Source of the DNA: Halocafeteria seosinensis
Lineage: Eukaryota; Sar; Bigyra; Bicosoecida
Direction: 5' to 3'
DNA: 32,696 bases
Assembly (NCBI GenBank): GCA_001687465.1
Contig: LVLI01000159.1
Location: 1 to 32,696, forward strand
The notes beneath the pieces are model-generated. The model saw only the letters and a program-made list of their open reading frames with translations. It was not told the origin of the DNA and ran no database searches. Position 1 is the stretch's first letter. Each line of letters begins with the position of its first letter. Made by a program: the position numbers and the translations under genes. This document shows positions 19,736 to 30,119 of this stretch, piece by piece.

Positions 19736-22700
19736 ATGGAGTCTGAGCTAGCTTCCCCTGCCAACGATGGCGATGGAAATGGGACAGATCAGCAGAAAAT
19801 GGAGCCACAAATGAAGGGTTGCTACGAGGAGGAGGAGACCTCCACGGGGGATGACGGCGAGTACACGATAGAGCACTTTTACGAGGACAATTCCGTTTCC
19901 GGGAACAGGGGAAAATCATGGAAAAATGTCACTGGACGGTACAATGGGTCCGGACAGGGAGCACCGGACGCGCAAATGAAGAAACAACTGTCTCCCACCC
20001 TGACCCAAGGCAAGAAATTCGTGTCCGAATTTGACCATAGAGGCATTGACCCGGACCATGAGTACTCTGGGAGCGTCCCAGAGGGTAGTGAGCCCACCTT
20101 CCTGGCCTCCCTGGGCCACCCCCAGGGCAGGGACGAAAATGGACAACGGAGACATAGTGCTGACCGCGCGGCTCGATACTTCCAAGAGTCCAATCTTGGT
20201 GGCCCTGGCGCCCAATATGAGGATAATGAGGGACCTATGGCCGAGTACGAAGCTTTCGGATACTCGATCAATGCCGCAGATCCCTCTGCGAAACATACCC
20301 CGCAAAAAGAAGGAGAAGGAGGACGGACGACATCCTCTCCCACGGGAAGAGGTGATGGTGAGAATGCAACTCCCCAGTTGCGGAATCAGAAATCGTCCCC
20401 TATATTACGTGTGGAACAACGAGCACAGGAAAAAGCAGAGTTGAAAAAAACTAAATCCGCTAATACCGTACGACAGGGTGATAGCCCCCGTGCTGGTAAC
20501 ACGTCTCTCAGGACGGGAACCAACCCTGCGATACAAGGCGCCGGGGGTAGGGACTTTGCTGAAAAAGTTATTCCTAACAGACAGGAGGCAGGACAAACTG
20601 ACCATATTCATGTTGAGAACAGCATCGACAAGCAGAATGGTGATACCAAGCAAAGTGGTCAGGAAGGACGGGTCTTTAGAGAAGAACCTCCTAGCAAGCA
20701 GGAAGTGGAGAAAAACCAGCGTACTCCTGTAGAGGACAACCTTGATAAGCGGACTTCTGAGAGCAATGTAAACAAGACCAAAATAACTGCAGAGGATGAC
20801 GGCCAAGGAGACACTACCCCGGAGGAGATCAGCTACCATGTATCTGCGCGCAACGATGATACAGAGTTAAGGCAGCGTGAGGACTCCCAAACCAAGGAAA
20901 ATAAGCCGCAACGTGATTCATTCTCCTCACTACTTTCAGACTCCAGTCAAGGCTCACGAGGAAAAGGTATTGTACCCACTCTCCGTGACTTCGGGAGTAG
21001 CAACTACAGTCCGCGTAACTCGAGAGGGAGAAGTCCTCGCAAATACGATCACGTGCAACCTAAGGTTCCTTCGAGGAAAGCAACCTATCGAAGCAGGAGT
21101 GCTTCTTCTGGCAGCCCTAGGGCCGCTAGTGTAAGTACTCCGCGGTCCGCTTCGAGAATTACAAAGGGTCAAGGCCGAAACATGAGTGGATTTTCTCAGT
21201 ATGGGAGTCCAAAAGGACGTCGGGCTAGTTTCGACCACATAAAGCATAGAGTCCCTTCGAGAAGAGCTAGTAGTCCGCGTCGTAATACGGGCCGTGGACG
21301 AAGCTCGTCTCTTTGCTCGATGCCCACAAGAAGACTGAGCTATGACTGGGTAGGCCATAAAGTTCCATCGAGGACCTCCAAATATGAACCTCCATCGCGG
21401 CCATCCGAACCTCGAAGGAATCCCGCCGAGGAAAGCCGAAAGCAAAAGCGACGGAGCAGTGTTGACTTCGCGTTCGGTCGAAATACGGTGTTCCGGCGTC
21501 TTTCCTTAACGAAGCGTAGCGGGTATTACTCGCAGTTGCCGGTGTCTGAGAGAACTGAGGATACTGCCGGTGGGACGAATTACGTCCACGGGCATTTAAT
21601 CGTTCCCACTAATCCTTCTGAGGCGTTGGAGGCCCTCTCGAATAGTATTGACTTTAAGGACATCTTTAGCGTTTACTCCGATAGGTTTTTGCGTCAGATT
21701 GGGGGACGAAAGTCATCACCGCTGCTCCAAACGCCTTCGGACACTGGAGGTGGAAGGAATTTGTGGAAGAACGCCACAGCAACCACCGACTGGTTGAGTC
21801 CTTCTCAGAGAAAGAAAAGGGCTGAAGCAATATCCCACAAGCCGTCTCCGTTTGGTCCGGGATTTAACCATTTTAATGATGCTGTGCGTAAGGCTGCCAA
21901 AGCATGGTCACCCCAGCAATTGCAAGAGATATCGGCAACGGAAATAAACTCCCCAGCAAGAGGGACTTTTCTTCAGGACTTAGTCGATAAAAGTTGGAAG
22001 CACAAGCCATCAAAGCTTTATAATTTTGTGCAACAGGAAATGAAATCTGGACTGGCACACTATCAAGATGCCTTGGGGGATATGCCACAAGAGGAGGGTA
22101 CGAAGACAGTAGAACTTGCACTAATTATATGTGGCCCCGGCTTCGGTCTGGAGTTCTGTGCTCCCCGGGCGAAGAGTGATGGCTCCAAGCGCAAAGGAGC
22201 TGTGCTATCGAAAATATCAAAGCTTTCTCCTCTTTACCAGGCTGTAAGACCCGGCTCTTGGATTGAACGCGTCAATGGAACCAGAGTGTCCTCGTTACCT
22301 TTTGACGAAGTATTGACGAAACTACGCTGGGTGGCCGCTACAGCCAGTGCCTCCAAGCCGCACACAATTTGCTTACGCGTAACAAAGGCGGAAAAACGGC
22401 AAGCTGAAGTACACCAAGTGCGAAACAACTACACCGAAGCTCTCAAAGTTTATCGGGATTCCATTGTCTGGGAGGAATTAAATCGTGATGTTATTTTGCA
22501 ACGTGGCAGGACGAAGGATAGCAATCAGGACACTGACTCTCGTCCGGGTTGGAACCCAACGTCGAAGATATGGAGCTTCAACCGCAAGTTTTGGGAAGTA
22601 GGAACCAAGGATAGAACTGGGAATTGTACAGGCTCAAAACTAGCGAATAGCACCTCTCTGGCGGTTACTCGTAAGAGCTCTCGAGACTCAGCAGCGACGA

Positions 22701-24283
22701 TGAAGCTATCGAAGGGTAACCTTGAATCATCAAGACTATCCGCGGGGCTTCATGATGTCACGGCGGCGTGGGATGATGTGTCGACCGCAGACGGTAGAGA
22801 CCACTCACGGAACGTGCAGCATGGAAAGTCTCCACAACTTTATGGGGTTTTTGAACCCCTAAGGTTGCCCACGCGAAAACGGGATATCAAAGCCAGCGTA
22901 TTAGCTTCCACAAACGGAGAGTATATTGATTTGCAGTGTTGCTCCGTCCCCATAGGTATTCGTCTACAAGGGAAATCGGGTACCGTGCATCATGTTATTA
23001 GCGATAGTCTCGCGGATGGTTTGGTATTCCCTGAGGACCAGTTGGTCCGTATTGGGTCAGTTGATTTGCGAGATAGTCTCGCCAGCGACATACCTGCGAT
23101 CCTGCAAGCAGCGTGTCAATATGAAAAGGAGGTGTCCAAAGATGCCCCTTTGCTTCTACGGTTTTGGAGATCCTTTGACTCCCCTCATTCAGTTCTGGCA
23201 TATGCGAGTGCTATTCAGTCATACCCAGGATGCTTTGAAGGTAAGACCGAAGCAGACGAGACTTGCTCGGAGTCAGGTAGACGACTGACAGTCGACTTCT
23301 ATGAAACTCCCCTGGGAATAATCGCAAGGAAAAACGTGATTGAGAAAGTGCAAAAGCATTCTCCAGCAGCGCATCATTTTCGCCCAGGTGACCGAATTGT
23401 TCAAGTTAACAGATATTATACAGAAAGTAACTTCCAAAACCGAGACAAAGCCATCAAGATAAAGCCCGTCCACATGCCATCCGCCCTCAAGCGGTTAGGT
23501 AAACAGCTAGCTATGGGAGATGAGGAGACATTAAAAGTCACTGTCCTGCGCGGGAGAGATGATCATTCTAAGGTGGAAGGGGGCGAGCTGAAGGAGGAAC
23601 AGCCCCGCGAGAGTGTACCGCAGAGTCGTATGCCTTTTGGGGGCTCGTCCAACAGGGGCGAGAACGGTCTTAAGCGCGCCGCCCTTCACACTGACTCTGA
23701 GGAATTACTTTCGGAAGCATCTTCGGGAGGAGCCGACGAAGACTATCAGCAAGCACAAGCCAATGAGAGCTTCGATAAGAGCTTTCAAACCGAAGACACG
23801 GACGATGTGTTTTGGACACATCCTACTGTAGTTCCTGATGTAATTATTTCTCCAGCGGAAGTTTCCGATGAGCAGCCAAGACAAGAGTTACGTCTGTCGG
23901 AAAGGCAATACTGCAAGGTTACTGAGATCCAAGTTCCATTCACACAGTTGCCTCTGGGCGTGACGTTTTCTGAGAGTGACGTCTGCTACGGCACAGACGA
24001 GCCTCATTTTTCGGAGTTGTACGACATTGATGGTCCCCTCCCTGGTATTTTTGTGCACGACATTTCCCGAGAGTCTCCCGCATTTGGCCACATAAAACCC
24101 GGAGCATTTCTGAAGAAGGTGAATGGAATTGACACGTCCAGATGTGGCCTTCAGCAATTCGCTGATATCCTCAAACTAAGCGAATGCAAGCCATCGGTCG
24201 AGTCACCGCTGGTGCTGTTCTTCTATCAGCTCCAGGAGAGTACTCCAGTAGAAGACCGGAGTTGCACGCCGCTACGTTCATAA
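19736..24283 (+). CDS. 1515-aa scaffold-like protein with four PDZ-like domains
   Basis: This single-exon gene has its ATG at 19736 after a pyrimidine-rich leader. Residues 1-420 are acidic, polar and disordered. Residues ~420-600 are rich in Ser/Arg and hold three copies of an 11-residue motif, [YF]-D-[HW]-[VI]-x-[HP]-[KR]-V-P-S-R, at 437-447, 499-509 and 536-546. The C-terminal half has four PDZ-like modules at about 793-890, 1055-1145, 1182-1275 and 1392-1502. Typical traits are a G-hydrophobic carboxylate-loop region (FGLEF, PIGIRL, PLGIIA, PLGVTF) and the later GSWIERVNG, EDQLVRIG, GDRIVQVN and GAFLKKVNG turns. PDZ domains bind protein C-termini, so this is probably a cytosolic scaffold. 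The basic repeats might bind a polymer or membrane. The gene ends 58 bp from the end of the convergent delta-tubulin gene. I know no protein with this architecture. Confidence 0.87.
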   Translation: MESELASPANDGDGNGTDQQKMEPQMKGCYEEEETSTGDDGEYTIEHFYEDNSVSGNRGKSWKNVTGRYNGSGQGAPDAQMKKQLSPTLTQGKKFVSEFDHRGIDPDHEYSGSVPEGSEPTFLASLGHPQGRDENGQRRHSADRAARYFQESNLGGPGAQYEDNEGPMAEYEAFGYSINAADPSAKHTPQKEGEGGRTTSSPTGRGDGENATPQLRNQKSSPILRVEQRAQEKAELKKTKSANTVRQGDSPRAGNTSLRTGTNPAIQGAGGRDFAEKVIPNRQEAGQTDHIHVENSIDKQNGDTKQSGQEGRVFREEPPSKQEVEKNQRTPVEDNLDKRTSESNVNKTKITAEDDGQGDTTPEEISYHVSARNDDTELRQREDSQTKENKPQRDSFSSLLSDSSQGSRGKGIVPTLRDFGSSNYSPRNSRGRSPRKYDHVQPKVPSRKATYRSRSASSGSPRAASVSTPRSASRITKGQGRNMSGFSQYGSPKGRRASFDHIKHRVPSRRASSPRRNTGRGRSSSLCSMPTRRLSYDWVGHKVPSRTSKYEPPSRPSEPRRNPAEESRKQKRRSSVDFAFGRNTVFRRLSLTKRSGYYSQLPVSERTEDTAGGTNYVHGHLIVPTNPSEALEALSNSIDFKDIFSVYSDRFLRQIGGRKSSPLLQTPSDTGGGRNLWKNATATTDWLSPSQRKKRAEAISHKPSPFGPGFNHFNDAVRKAAKAWSPQQLQEISATEINSPARGTFLQDLVDKSWKHKPSKLYNFVQQEMKSGLAHYQDALGDMPQEEGTKTVELALIICGPGFGLEFCAPRAKSDGSKRKGAVLSKISKLSPLYQAVRPGSWIERVNGTRVSSLPFDEVLTKLRWVAATASASKPHTICLRVTKAEKRQAEVHQVRNNYTEALKVYRDSIVWEELNRDVILQRGRTKDSNQDTDSRPGWNPTSKIWSFNRKFWEVGTKDRTGNCTGSKLANSTSLAVTRKSSRDSAATMKLSKGNLESSRLSAGLHDVTAAWDDVSTADGRDHSRNVQHGKSPQLYGVFEPLRLPTRKRDIKASVLASTNGEYIDLQCCSVPIGIRLQGKSGTVHHVISDSLADGLVFPEDQLVRIGSVDLRDSLASDIPAILQAACQYEKEVSKDAPLLLRFWRSFDSPHSVLAYASAIQSYPGCFEGKTEADETCSESGRRLTVDFYETPLGIIARKNVIEKVQKHSPAAHHFRPGDRIVQVNRYYTESNFQNRDKAIKIKPVHMPSALKRLGKQLAMGDEETLKVTVLRGRDDHSKVEGGELKEEQPRESVPQSRMPFGGSSNRGENGLKRAALHTDSEELLSEASSGGADEDYQQAQANESFDKSFQTEDTDDVFWTHPTVVPDVIISPAEVSDEQPRQELRLSERQYCKVTEIQVPFTQLPLGVTFSESDVCYGTDEPHFSELYDIDGPLPGIFVHDISRESPAFGHIKPGAFLKKVNGIDTSRCGLQQFADILKLSECKPSVESPLVLFFYQLQESTPVEDRSCTPLRS
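21044..21373 (+). repeat. Coding region of three [YF]D-x4-[KR]VPSR motif repeats
   Basis: Three related 11-codon segments start at 21044, 21230 and 21341: YDHVQPKVPSR, FDHIKHRVPSR and YDWVGHKVPSR. Each is preceded by a Ser/Arg-rich run. A weaker fourth relative (SVDFAFGRNTVFRR) follows near residue 572. DNA identity between copies is modest, so selection on the protein motif, not recent duplication, probably keeps them alike. Confidence 0.75.
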
Positions 24284-24341
24284 ATGCGTTGTTGCGTCCC
24301 TGGAATGTAGGATAACCAGAAAGTTGTGCTCTCAGTTCACC

Positions 24342-26536
24342 TCAACTTGATGAATACATCGATAAAAGAATCAAAAGCCTGGTAATTGCACTCTGAAAGT
24401 CTTCCGATCTTAAGCCCCATCGCACGTATTGATACAAGTATGCACCGGACTGCAGTAACACCCAAGAACGGTTAACGCATTCTTCCAAAGTGGGGATACA
24501 TGCCCGGCAGTTTGACAGGATAGTAGCAGTACGATGGGGAGCATTCGATCCTTTCGCAGGTTCCCAACCGTAAAACGTAGGCGACTCGTGTGCACCAGCA
24601 GTTAGCAGGCTTTTGTCGAAATGGGACCGGGCCTCCTCAACCAATGCAGTAGATTCTGCTCCTTCTCCACGAAAAAAGACTTGCAGGGTAAATGCCGCAT
24701 TGTGTGAGGACGGATCTTGTCTGTTGAATCCTTCCTCAGTACTAGACGAGGCCAGCTGCATGTGTTTGAGACGTTTGCAAAGAGCAGTCCAACTGTATGA
24801 GTTAAATTCTTCTGTTGAAGGAGCTATTTGAGGCACAGAGCGAATGTGAAACAGATTGAATAGAGCCCCATTATACCTGTTTTTAACTAGCATTCTATCC
24901 ATTACCGTGGATAACGATTCAGTCCCTTTGATTTCTTTCTCCAATGCATTTAAGAATTTCCGGGATCTTCGCTGAACTTGGTGTTCCGCATCTTGTGGCT
25001 CATCCAAAACAGTCGGAAGTGCGTTCGTCTTCAGAAACTGTAAGTCTGAGGACCGGATAGTGTTCGACTCACTTGTTCGCGGAACGCTCCCAAAACATTT
25101 TTCCTCCAATTTTAGCCGCAATTCCAATAGAGGGTCAGTTGCAGGCTTATCCAATTTTTGTTCCTGAGATACTTCAATATTCGTAGAGGGTAGTACCACA
25201 GGACTAAGGGATTTCGCAAGAACCATATTTAGTTCCTCGACAACGGGGGACGAAATACCCCACAAGTTGGAACAAATCTTAAATAAGCTGTCATTGGAGA
25301 ACATGAAAACACTGTTTGAGATCTGCAGCACGAGACACAAAACGACTCTTTTGTTGACATCCTGGCAACACACCAGAAGTGACTTACTTCCGCCAGGATG
25401 GCGAGAGTCAAAAGGCAATTGAAATGTTGCACAACAACCTCCCCACTGCGATAAGGCCACACTACAGCATTCCATAATGGTATGTCAGGGAACTCCTCCT
25501 TCAGCGTCCGCGTTAAATAGGTTCCAAGCCCTGAGCCTGTGCCACCCCCGAGACTGTGCACAATTAGCAATCCGTCACACTTGTCACATAAGGCCATTTC
25601 CTGAATAGGTAAGCGAGTTCAAATTATAGTATGGAGACATCCAATTTTATAGATTCCCGGAAATGCTTTACTCACTCTCTTCACGGCTCGAACGACTTCC
25701 TCCCGACAAGCGGGGCCGTGGGAGCTGTAGCCATAGGCCCAGTTATTAGCAGATCCACTTTGACGCTGGATACAGCGTCTTTCGTCATATCTCCACGGGT
25801 GACGTCGAGCCTTGTTTTTTATGGCGCGACCACTTTGATCGTACCCTGCTTGCGCAACGCACGACCTGAGCACTTTAGGTTCCATGTCCACAAGAACTGC
25901 GCGCGCTGTCAATCTCATTGTATTGGTACCCATATCATCCATTTCAAAGACCGACTGTGTTGGCGCATGCTTTCCTGGTATTTCCCGGGTTGGAGCGGGG
26001 GGACTTCGCGCAGCCTTGGGCTGAGGTACAGTGGAAGTGTTGGAAGTCGTGGAGACCGCATTGGACGACCTGTGTTTGGGAGCCCTGGAAGCACGTGATT
26101 TCGCAGGCTGCTGCTTCGCACGAGCGGCTTTCGTCAGTTTTGACGCAACGGAGGAAGACGAAGAGGAAGCAGCGCCCATCAGGGCGCCAACACTTTGACT
26201 TCCTGAAGTAGTCCCACAAGACGATTCCTGCTTCGCCGATTCCGCAACAGGTCCAGGGTATAACAAGGACGCATGCACATGTTTGGTCGAACAAGTCTCT
26301 TGACCCCCTGCTGCATCGTTTTTGGCTCGGTCCATTGTCGAGGATACACCGGCTTTCCTGGTGGAATGACCGCGTTTTGACGGTGAAATGGCTCCGGAAC
26401 GGCGAAAAAACCTGTTGAGAGCGATGCGTTGGCGTACCGGGCCGTATTTTTGGGACTCCTTAAAGAGCTCCTGGAACAATGCCAGGCCCACCTGGTTCCC
26501 ACATTGCCCCACTTGGACAACAATTACGTTATCCAT
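24342..26536 (-). CDS. TUBD1: Delta-tubulin with large extra segments
   Basis: Three exons (25676-26536, 25388-25600, 24342-25322) give 684 aa against ~450 usual for the family. The start is the ATG at 26536 (MDNVIVVQVGQCGNQVG), the tubulin N-terminal GTP-binding strand. ARAVLVDMEPKV (from 211), SGSANNWAYGY and the tubulin signature GGGTGSGLG (about 305) follow. VVWPYRSGEVVVQHFN identifies the delta branch, which has WPYGTGEV-like sequence where alpha/beta have FPS. The end, AYLYQYVRWGLRSEDFQSAI, also fits delta. Delta-tubulin is needed for triplet microtubules of centrioles and basal bodies. Two additions stand out: ~175 residues (about 32-208) between helix H1 and strand S2, rich in Ser, Ala, Lys and Arg, and ~90 residues after LSPVVLPST. 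The frame is intact, so the gene is probably functional. Confidence 0.92.
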
Positions 26537-27101
26537 GGTGCCCTTTTTTCCAGCCTTACTCGAAAATAGAGACAAAATACCTCATTCGACGCCCATAATG
26601 CGCTCAGCACTCCAATTTGAATTGCAAACTTCAACAAGACAAACATATCATTCACTTAGTAGGACTCAGGAATCGGAACGTGCACACTACGTCAAGTTCG
26701 ACGAAATGTGCAATTTGTTGGCACGTTTCGCCGCGAAGTGCTTTCGAAAAAACTGTGTATAGATAACTGGATGGGTCTCAAGTTGGTGAATTCAATTTAA
26801 GCTGGACAATACCGGTAGCATGTTCCATGACATAGGAAGTACCTGTGTGATAGTCCTTCTACGGTGGGGAAATAAAACGATTTGTATTGTACATCCGAAT
26901 CAGTGAAGTATTGTGTCAACACTGACATTCCAAACATTTCCCAATGAAGATCAGTGAGCTTGCCCACTGGAAGTAACAAACGCGCAGCACGATTCGATTG
27001 CTTCGCTGTTTAGCACTTTAAAGTTTGTAGTCGGGTGGACGCTCTCAATTTTCTCAGGTGAGACGGCGTCCGACTTTCTCTTTACTCCCATCGATAGACT
27101 G
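26537..27101. other. Intergenic: delta-tubulin promoter side, no gene seen
   Basis: These ~560 bp hold only short unsupported frames on both strands. The left part should be the delta-tubulin promoter; the right part is the 3' flank of the surface-protein array. Confidence 0.5.
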
Positions 27102-27497
27102 TCAGCTTTCGCAGCGTTGACACAATTTGGGCAAGTAGATTAAGTGACCAGTTGACGGTCTGTTGGCAAGCTGGCTGTAGGAGTTGTTGTAGATGACGAA
27201 GTTGTAGTGGAGGTTCCAGTTGCAGTACGTGTTATGCTCGGAGTGGCGATTGGTGGTAGGGGTTCCCGTAGGAGGCATGCTAGGGCAAATGACTGAAGGA
27301 AACTTCAGCATGTGTGCGTATCGAACATAAGCAGCAGGGGCATCGACGTCCACGAAAAAAGTAAGGATCCGAAGGTCGTGCCTTTCTTGTCGCTCATCGG
27401 TCCCGCCAAACTGTCCTGAACAAGGTCCGTCAACTATTCTTGTATCGCTTCCGCAAGTTACAAATTTAGTGTTTTCCCCCTTGACTTCCATAGTCAT
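27102..27497 (-). pseudogene. Surface glycoprotein family fragment (lectin-like end plus shifted stalk)
   Basis: This fragment keeps the second half of the lectin-like domain, including AYVRYAHMLKFPSVICP, which matches IRYAHLLMxPSxVCP of the intact copies. The frame then runs into non-family sequence to 27102. In a neighbouring frame the stalk is clearly present (ATPSITRTATGTSTTTSSS, stop at 27140), so a single indel near 27260-27280 broke it. The first half of the domain, with the DGNFSxGxxAW motif, and the signal peptide are missing upstream. It is a decayed member of the array. Confidence 0.65.
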
Positions 27498-27746
27498 ACT
27501 GCTCCTTACGGAACCTAGCGTAGCATGTTAGAGTACATGTACATCATAATGTACAAGAAATGCCTCCGGTGCCCGCTGCTGCAGCAAGGCACTGTATGCT
27601 GTGTTCTGAGTCACTTTTGACTTGCATCTCCCAGTACGGCCTAGTATCGTGCATCTTCACCAGTCAGGGGCAATGGGCTGGTACTGCGTGCTTCGCTCGG
27701 AATATTGGCAGCCTACTGAAGTGTTTTTGAGACTAAACTTTGCAAG

Positions 27747-28079
27747 CTAACACACCGATGTCCCTCTAGAACCGTTTAGACTTTCCGGGTGCTCCTTCAT
27801 CAAATCCACCGTGGAGAGTTGACCTAGTACCGTAGCAAGTATGGTCCGCCACGAGCCGGTGTGGGACTTGGAAGCGACTGTCGGAGTGCAATTCGTGCTA
27901 GAAGTTGGCATTGCGGATAAACTCGAACTTTCTGTTGGAGATATAGAAACTGATACCTCACTCGAAGTTGATGTACTGTTTGAGCTTCCTGAAGGAGTTG
28001 CAGTCCCGCTCGGTATAGGTGAACTCAGTGAAGTTGCACTACGATAGAACTTGACACTAGTAACAAGAGATAAGACCAC
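27747..28079 (-). pseudogene. Surface glycoprotein family fragment (Ser/Thr stalk only)
   Basis: A Ser/Thr/Pro-rich stretch (PIPSGTATPSGSSNSTSTSS and similar) like the stalks of its neighbours is followed by unrelated residues to the stop. No lectin-like domain, signal peptide or KRSVQS tail accompanies it. Downstream sequence near 27687-27712 (cttcgctcggaatattggca) matches the 3' flank of the 31309-32493 gene (cttcgatcgggatattggca), which shows the fragment came from duplication of that unit. Confidence 0.55.
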
Positions 28080-28231
28080 GCTAACGGTAGAAGCATCAAT
28101 TCCAAGACCTCGACAGAAGAGAGTGGGCTAACAGTAAATCCTTTAGCTGTACAGGCTTTCAGCCCTGTTCCAGAATGAAGCAGTTCCAAGCAGATACGGA
28201 AACGCTATACCTAGCGAATATTTTGGCATGA

Positions 28232-29404
28232 TCAGCCTGAAGCGTTCTCTCGATCGGGATTTGACGACTGCCTGTTCCTCTTTGATTGAACTGAGCGCTT
28301 TACGAATTGAACTGGAAGGTGTACAAGGGAAGCCGCTGAGGGAGCCGTGGGGGAACGGTCCTTTGCAGTAGGCGCTGCAGCTGCTGTGGAAATCGTGTTT
28401 CCTGAGTAGGTGGGACTCTGCACACCACTCGGCATCGGAACGTTCGAAGAGGTAGAACTAGCCAAAGAAGAACTTATTGTAGGTGATACGCTTGCAGTAG
28501 GTGCAATACTGAGGTTTGTGATAGGCAACGACGATCCAGTATGTGTCGGAGCGCCTACTGCAGCTGCCATGGAAGTTGCGTTTCCTGAGCCGAGAGTCGG
28601 AACTTTCGAAGAGGTAGAACTAGCCACAGCAGAACTTATTGTAGGTGATGCGCTTGCAATAGGAGGAATATTGAGGCTTGTGGTAGGCAACGAGGTTCCA
28701 GTATGTGTTGGAGCAAAAGTTGAGCTTCCACTTGTTGTTCCTGTTGCAGTGGAGGTGCGAGTTGGAGTTGCAGTTTGCCCTGGAATAGGACACACGCCTG
28801 ATGGGATCATCAACAAGTGCGCATATCGAATTTCCAAACTGGAAATGTCGCCACTTCCACCCTCACCTACTTCAATTATTACGGGAATCATTGTTGGCTT
28901 AGTAACGTCAGCCTCCACGGCACACTGGAGCAGAAACCAGTCGCCAGTGGTAGGAAGAGGCGTCTCGCCGGAACTCCATCGAGTACAAGATGAAGTATCG
29001 AACACTCGTGAACTATCTAGGCAAACGATGATCCCGTTGCCACGGACTTCATATGTAAACACATAGAGACCACTGCAAGGATATTCGACAATTTGGTACA
29101 AAGAGGCCCCACTCTGCACAACAACACCATTGTCTGAGGTAGTAACATCAGCCCTTGAAGACTCTGTCCAAGCGTCCAGGCCTTGACTGAAATTACCATC
29201 CTTCAAAAGGTTGTTTTCCTCTGTTAAGCATGCACTGCCGTTCAGCTTTTCCATCCCCATACCACAGTTCGGCCCCTCGATGGACACGCCAGCACAAGTG
29301 GATGTCCCAGAAGCCGGTTTCACCACGAATATGCAGCTTACAGCTGCAACGACAACGATAGCAAGAACATACTGTTGGCAGCTTTTAATGTTCTGTCCGA
29401 ACAT
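28232..29404 (-). CDS. Secreted/surface glycoprotein, lectin-like domain plus S/T/P stalk (copy B)
   Basis: This is the most complete member of the array: 390 aa, single exon, ATG at 29404. A hydrophobic N-terminal segment (YVLAIVVVAAVSCIFVV) serves as signal peptide or anchor. A Cys-containing stretch leads into NNLLKDGNFSQGLDAWTE and a ~140-residue domain ending LEIRYAHLLMIPSGVCP. The 'DGNF..G...W' opening and predicted beta-strands resemble carbohydrate-binding modules of the CBM4/9/22 kind, though I cannot prove homology. Next is a Thr/Ser/Pro stalk, likely heavily O-glycosylated, with a 54-residue tandem repeat. It ends in LPVQFVKRSVQSKRNRQ and a short polar tail. No C-terminal membrane span or GPI signal is seen. 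A role in the cell surface, wall or extracellular matrix is inferred. Confidence 0.85.
   Translation of the reverse strand: MFGQNIKSCQQYVLAIVVVAAVSCIFVVKPASGTSTCAGVSIEGPNCGMGMEKLNGSACLTEENNLLKDGNFSQGLDAWTESSRADVTTSDNGVVVQSGASLYQIVEYPCSGLYVFTYEVRGNGIIVCLDSSRVFDTSSCTRWSSGETPLPTTGDWFLLQCAVEADVTKPTMIPVIIEVGEGGSGDISSLEIRYAHLLMIPSGVCPIPGQTATPTRTSTATGTTSGSSTFAPTHTGTSLPTTSLNIPPIASASPTISSAVASSTSSKVPTLGSGNATSMAAAVGAPTHTGSSLPITNLSIAPTASVSPTISSSLASSTSSNVPMPSGVQSPTYSGNTISTAAAAPTAKDRSPTAPSAASLVHLPVQFVKRSVQSKRNRQSSNPDRENASG
28436..28759 (-). repeat. 162-bp tandem repeat in stalk of copy B
   Basis: Two copies with a 162-bp period (54 codons) encode APTHTGTSLP...SPTISSAVASSTSSKVP and a close variant. A partial third copy follows toward the C-terminus. 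Both keep the reading frame. Confidence 0.8.
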
Positions 29405-30119
29405 CGTAAACACTGTGTAACGCTAGTTTGAGGATAATACTACCCACTACACCCTTGCGAAAATGCCGCTCCACTGCAGACACACCCTCTGCCGAGCCTG
29501 CACAACCTATTTCAGAGCCATACCACCGGCCTGATTGTATGCTGATGTGATACCGAAGCAACACACCATGAACGAAGTAGCTGGGTTTATCAATACACAG
29601 GGATTTACCACTCTATATACTGCGTGTGTTCTTGCGGTCGTAAACTCCGGCGCTGGGATCTCAGGAATCCCATGTCGGAATAACAAATATTCGGGATATC
29701 CGGTAATGGTGGATGCCATTTAGTACAGTGTACTGTACTAGTTCTTCCATACGTCGTCTCATTTTATACAGCGGAGATTTACCGTCCCTGTATATTGTAC
29801 AAGTTGGATACATGTGGATGGATGGATGGATGGTCTTGCTACTACCCCCGTGGGATCTGTCAGGGTGAGCTACGGAAAGGAAGTGGGCGTACCGTTAGCG
29901 GAAGCATCGTACTGTCCTATGTTACTCAATAGGTTACATAAATAGAGAACCCATTCGGTAATTAGCCCTTGTCACCGGCGACTTCTGTTCTATCGACCAA
30001 ATCTTGGCCAAGCCTACTGTACTGTACAACGGTCATAGCTGTGGGACCGATGCAAGAATGTAGTCGGTAAGCCTTGTCCTAAGACGTCTTGGATTCCAAA
30101 AATGTGGTACTACCACCGT
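29405..30119. other. Intergenic in surface-protein array, duplicated flank
   Basis: No gene is seen. 29393-29430 and ~29560-29600 are similar to 30843-30875 and ~30970-31005, so the 5' flank was duplicated with the gene. A tetranucleotide run of ggat units lies at 29814-29832, and an agtacag/ctgtact inverted repeat sits at about 29724-29741. Confidence 0.6.
29814..29832. repeat. GGAT microsatellite
   Basis: About four and a half copies of the tetranucleotide tgga/ggat are present. Confidence 0.8.

Noticed and set aside
28410-29066. 218-aa open frame on the plus strand
   Set aside because: It lies wholly antisense to the lectin-like/stalk gene; its repeated composition simply mirrors the stalk repeat on the other strand.
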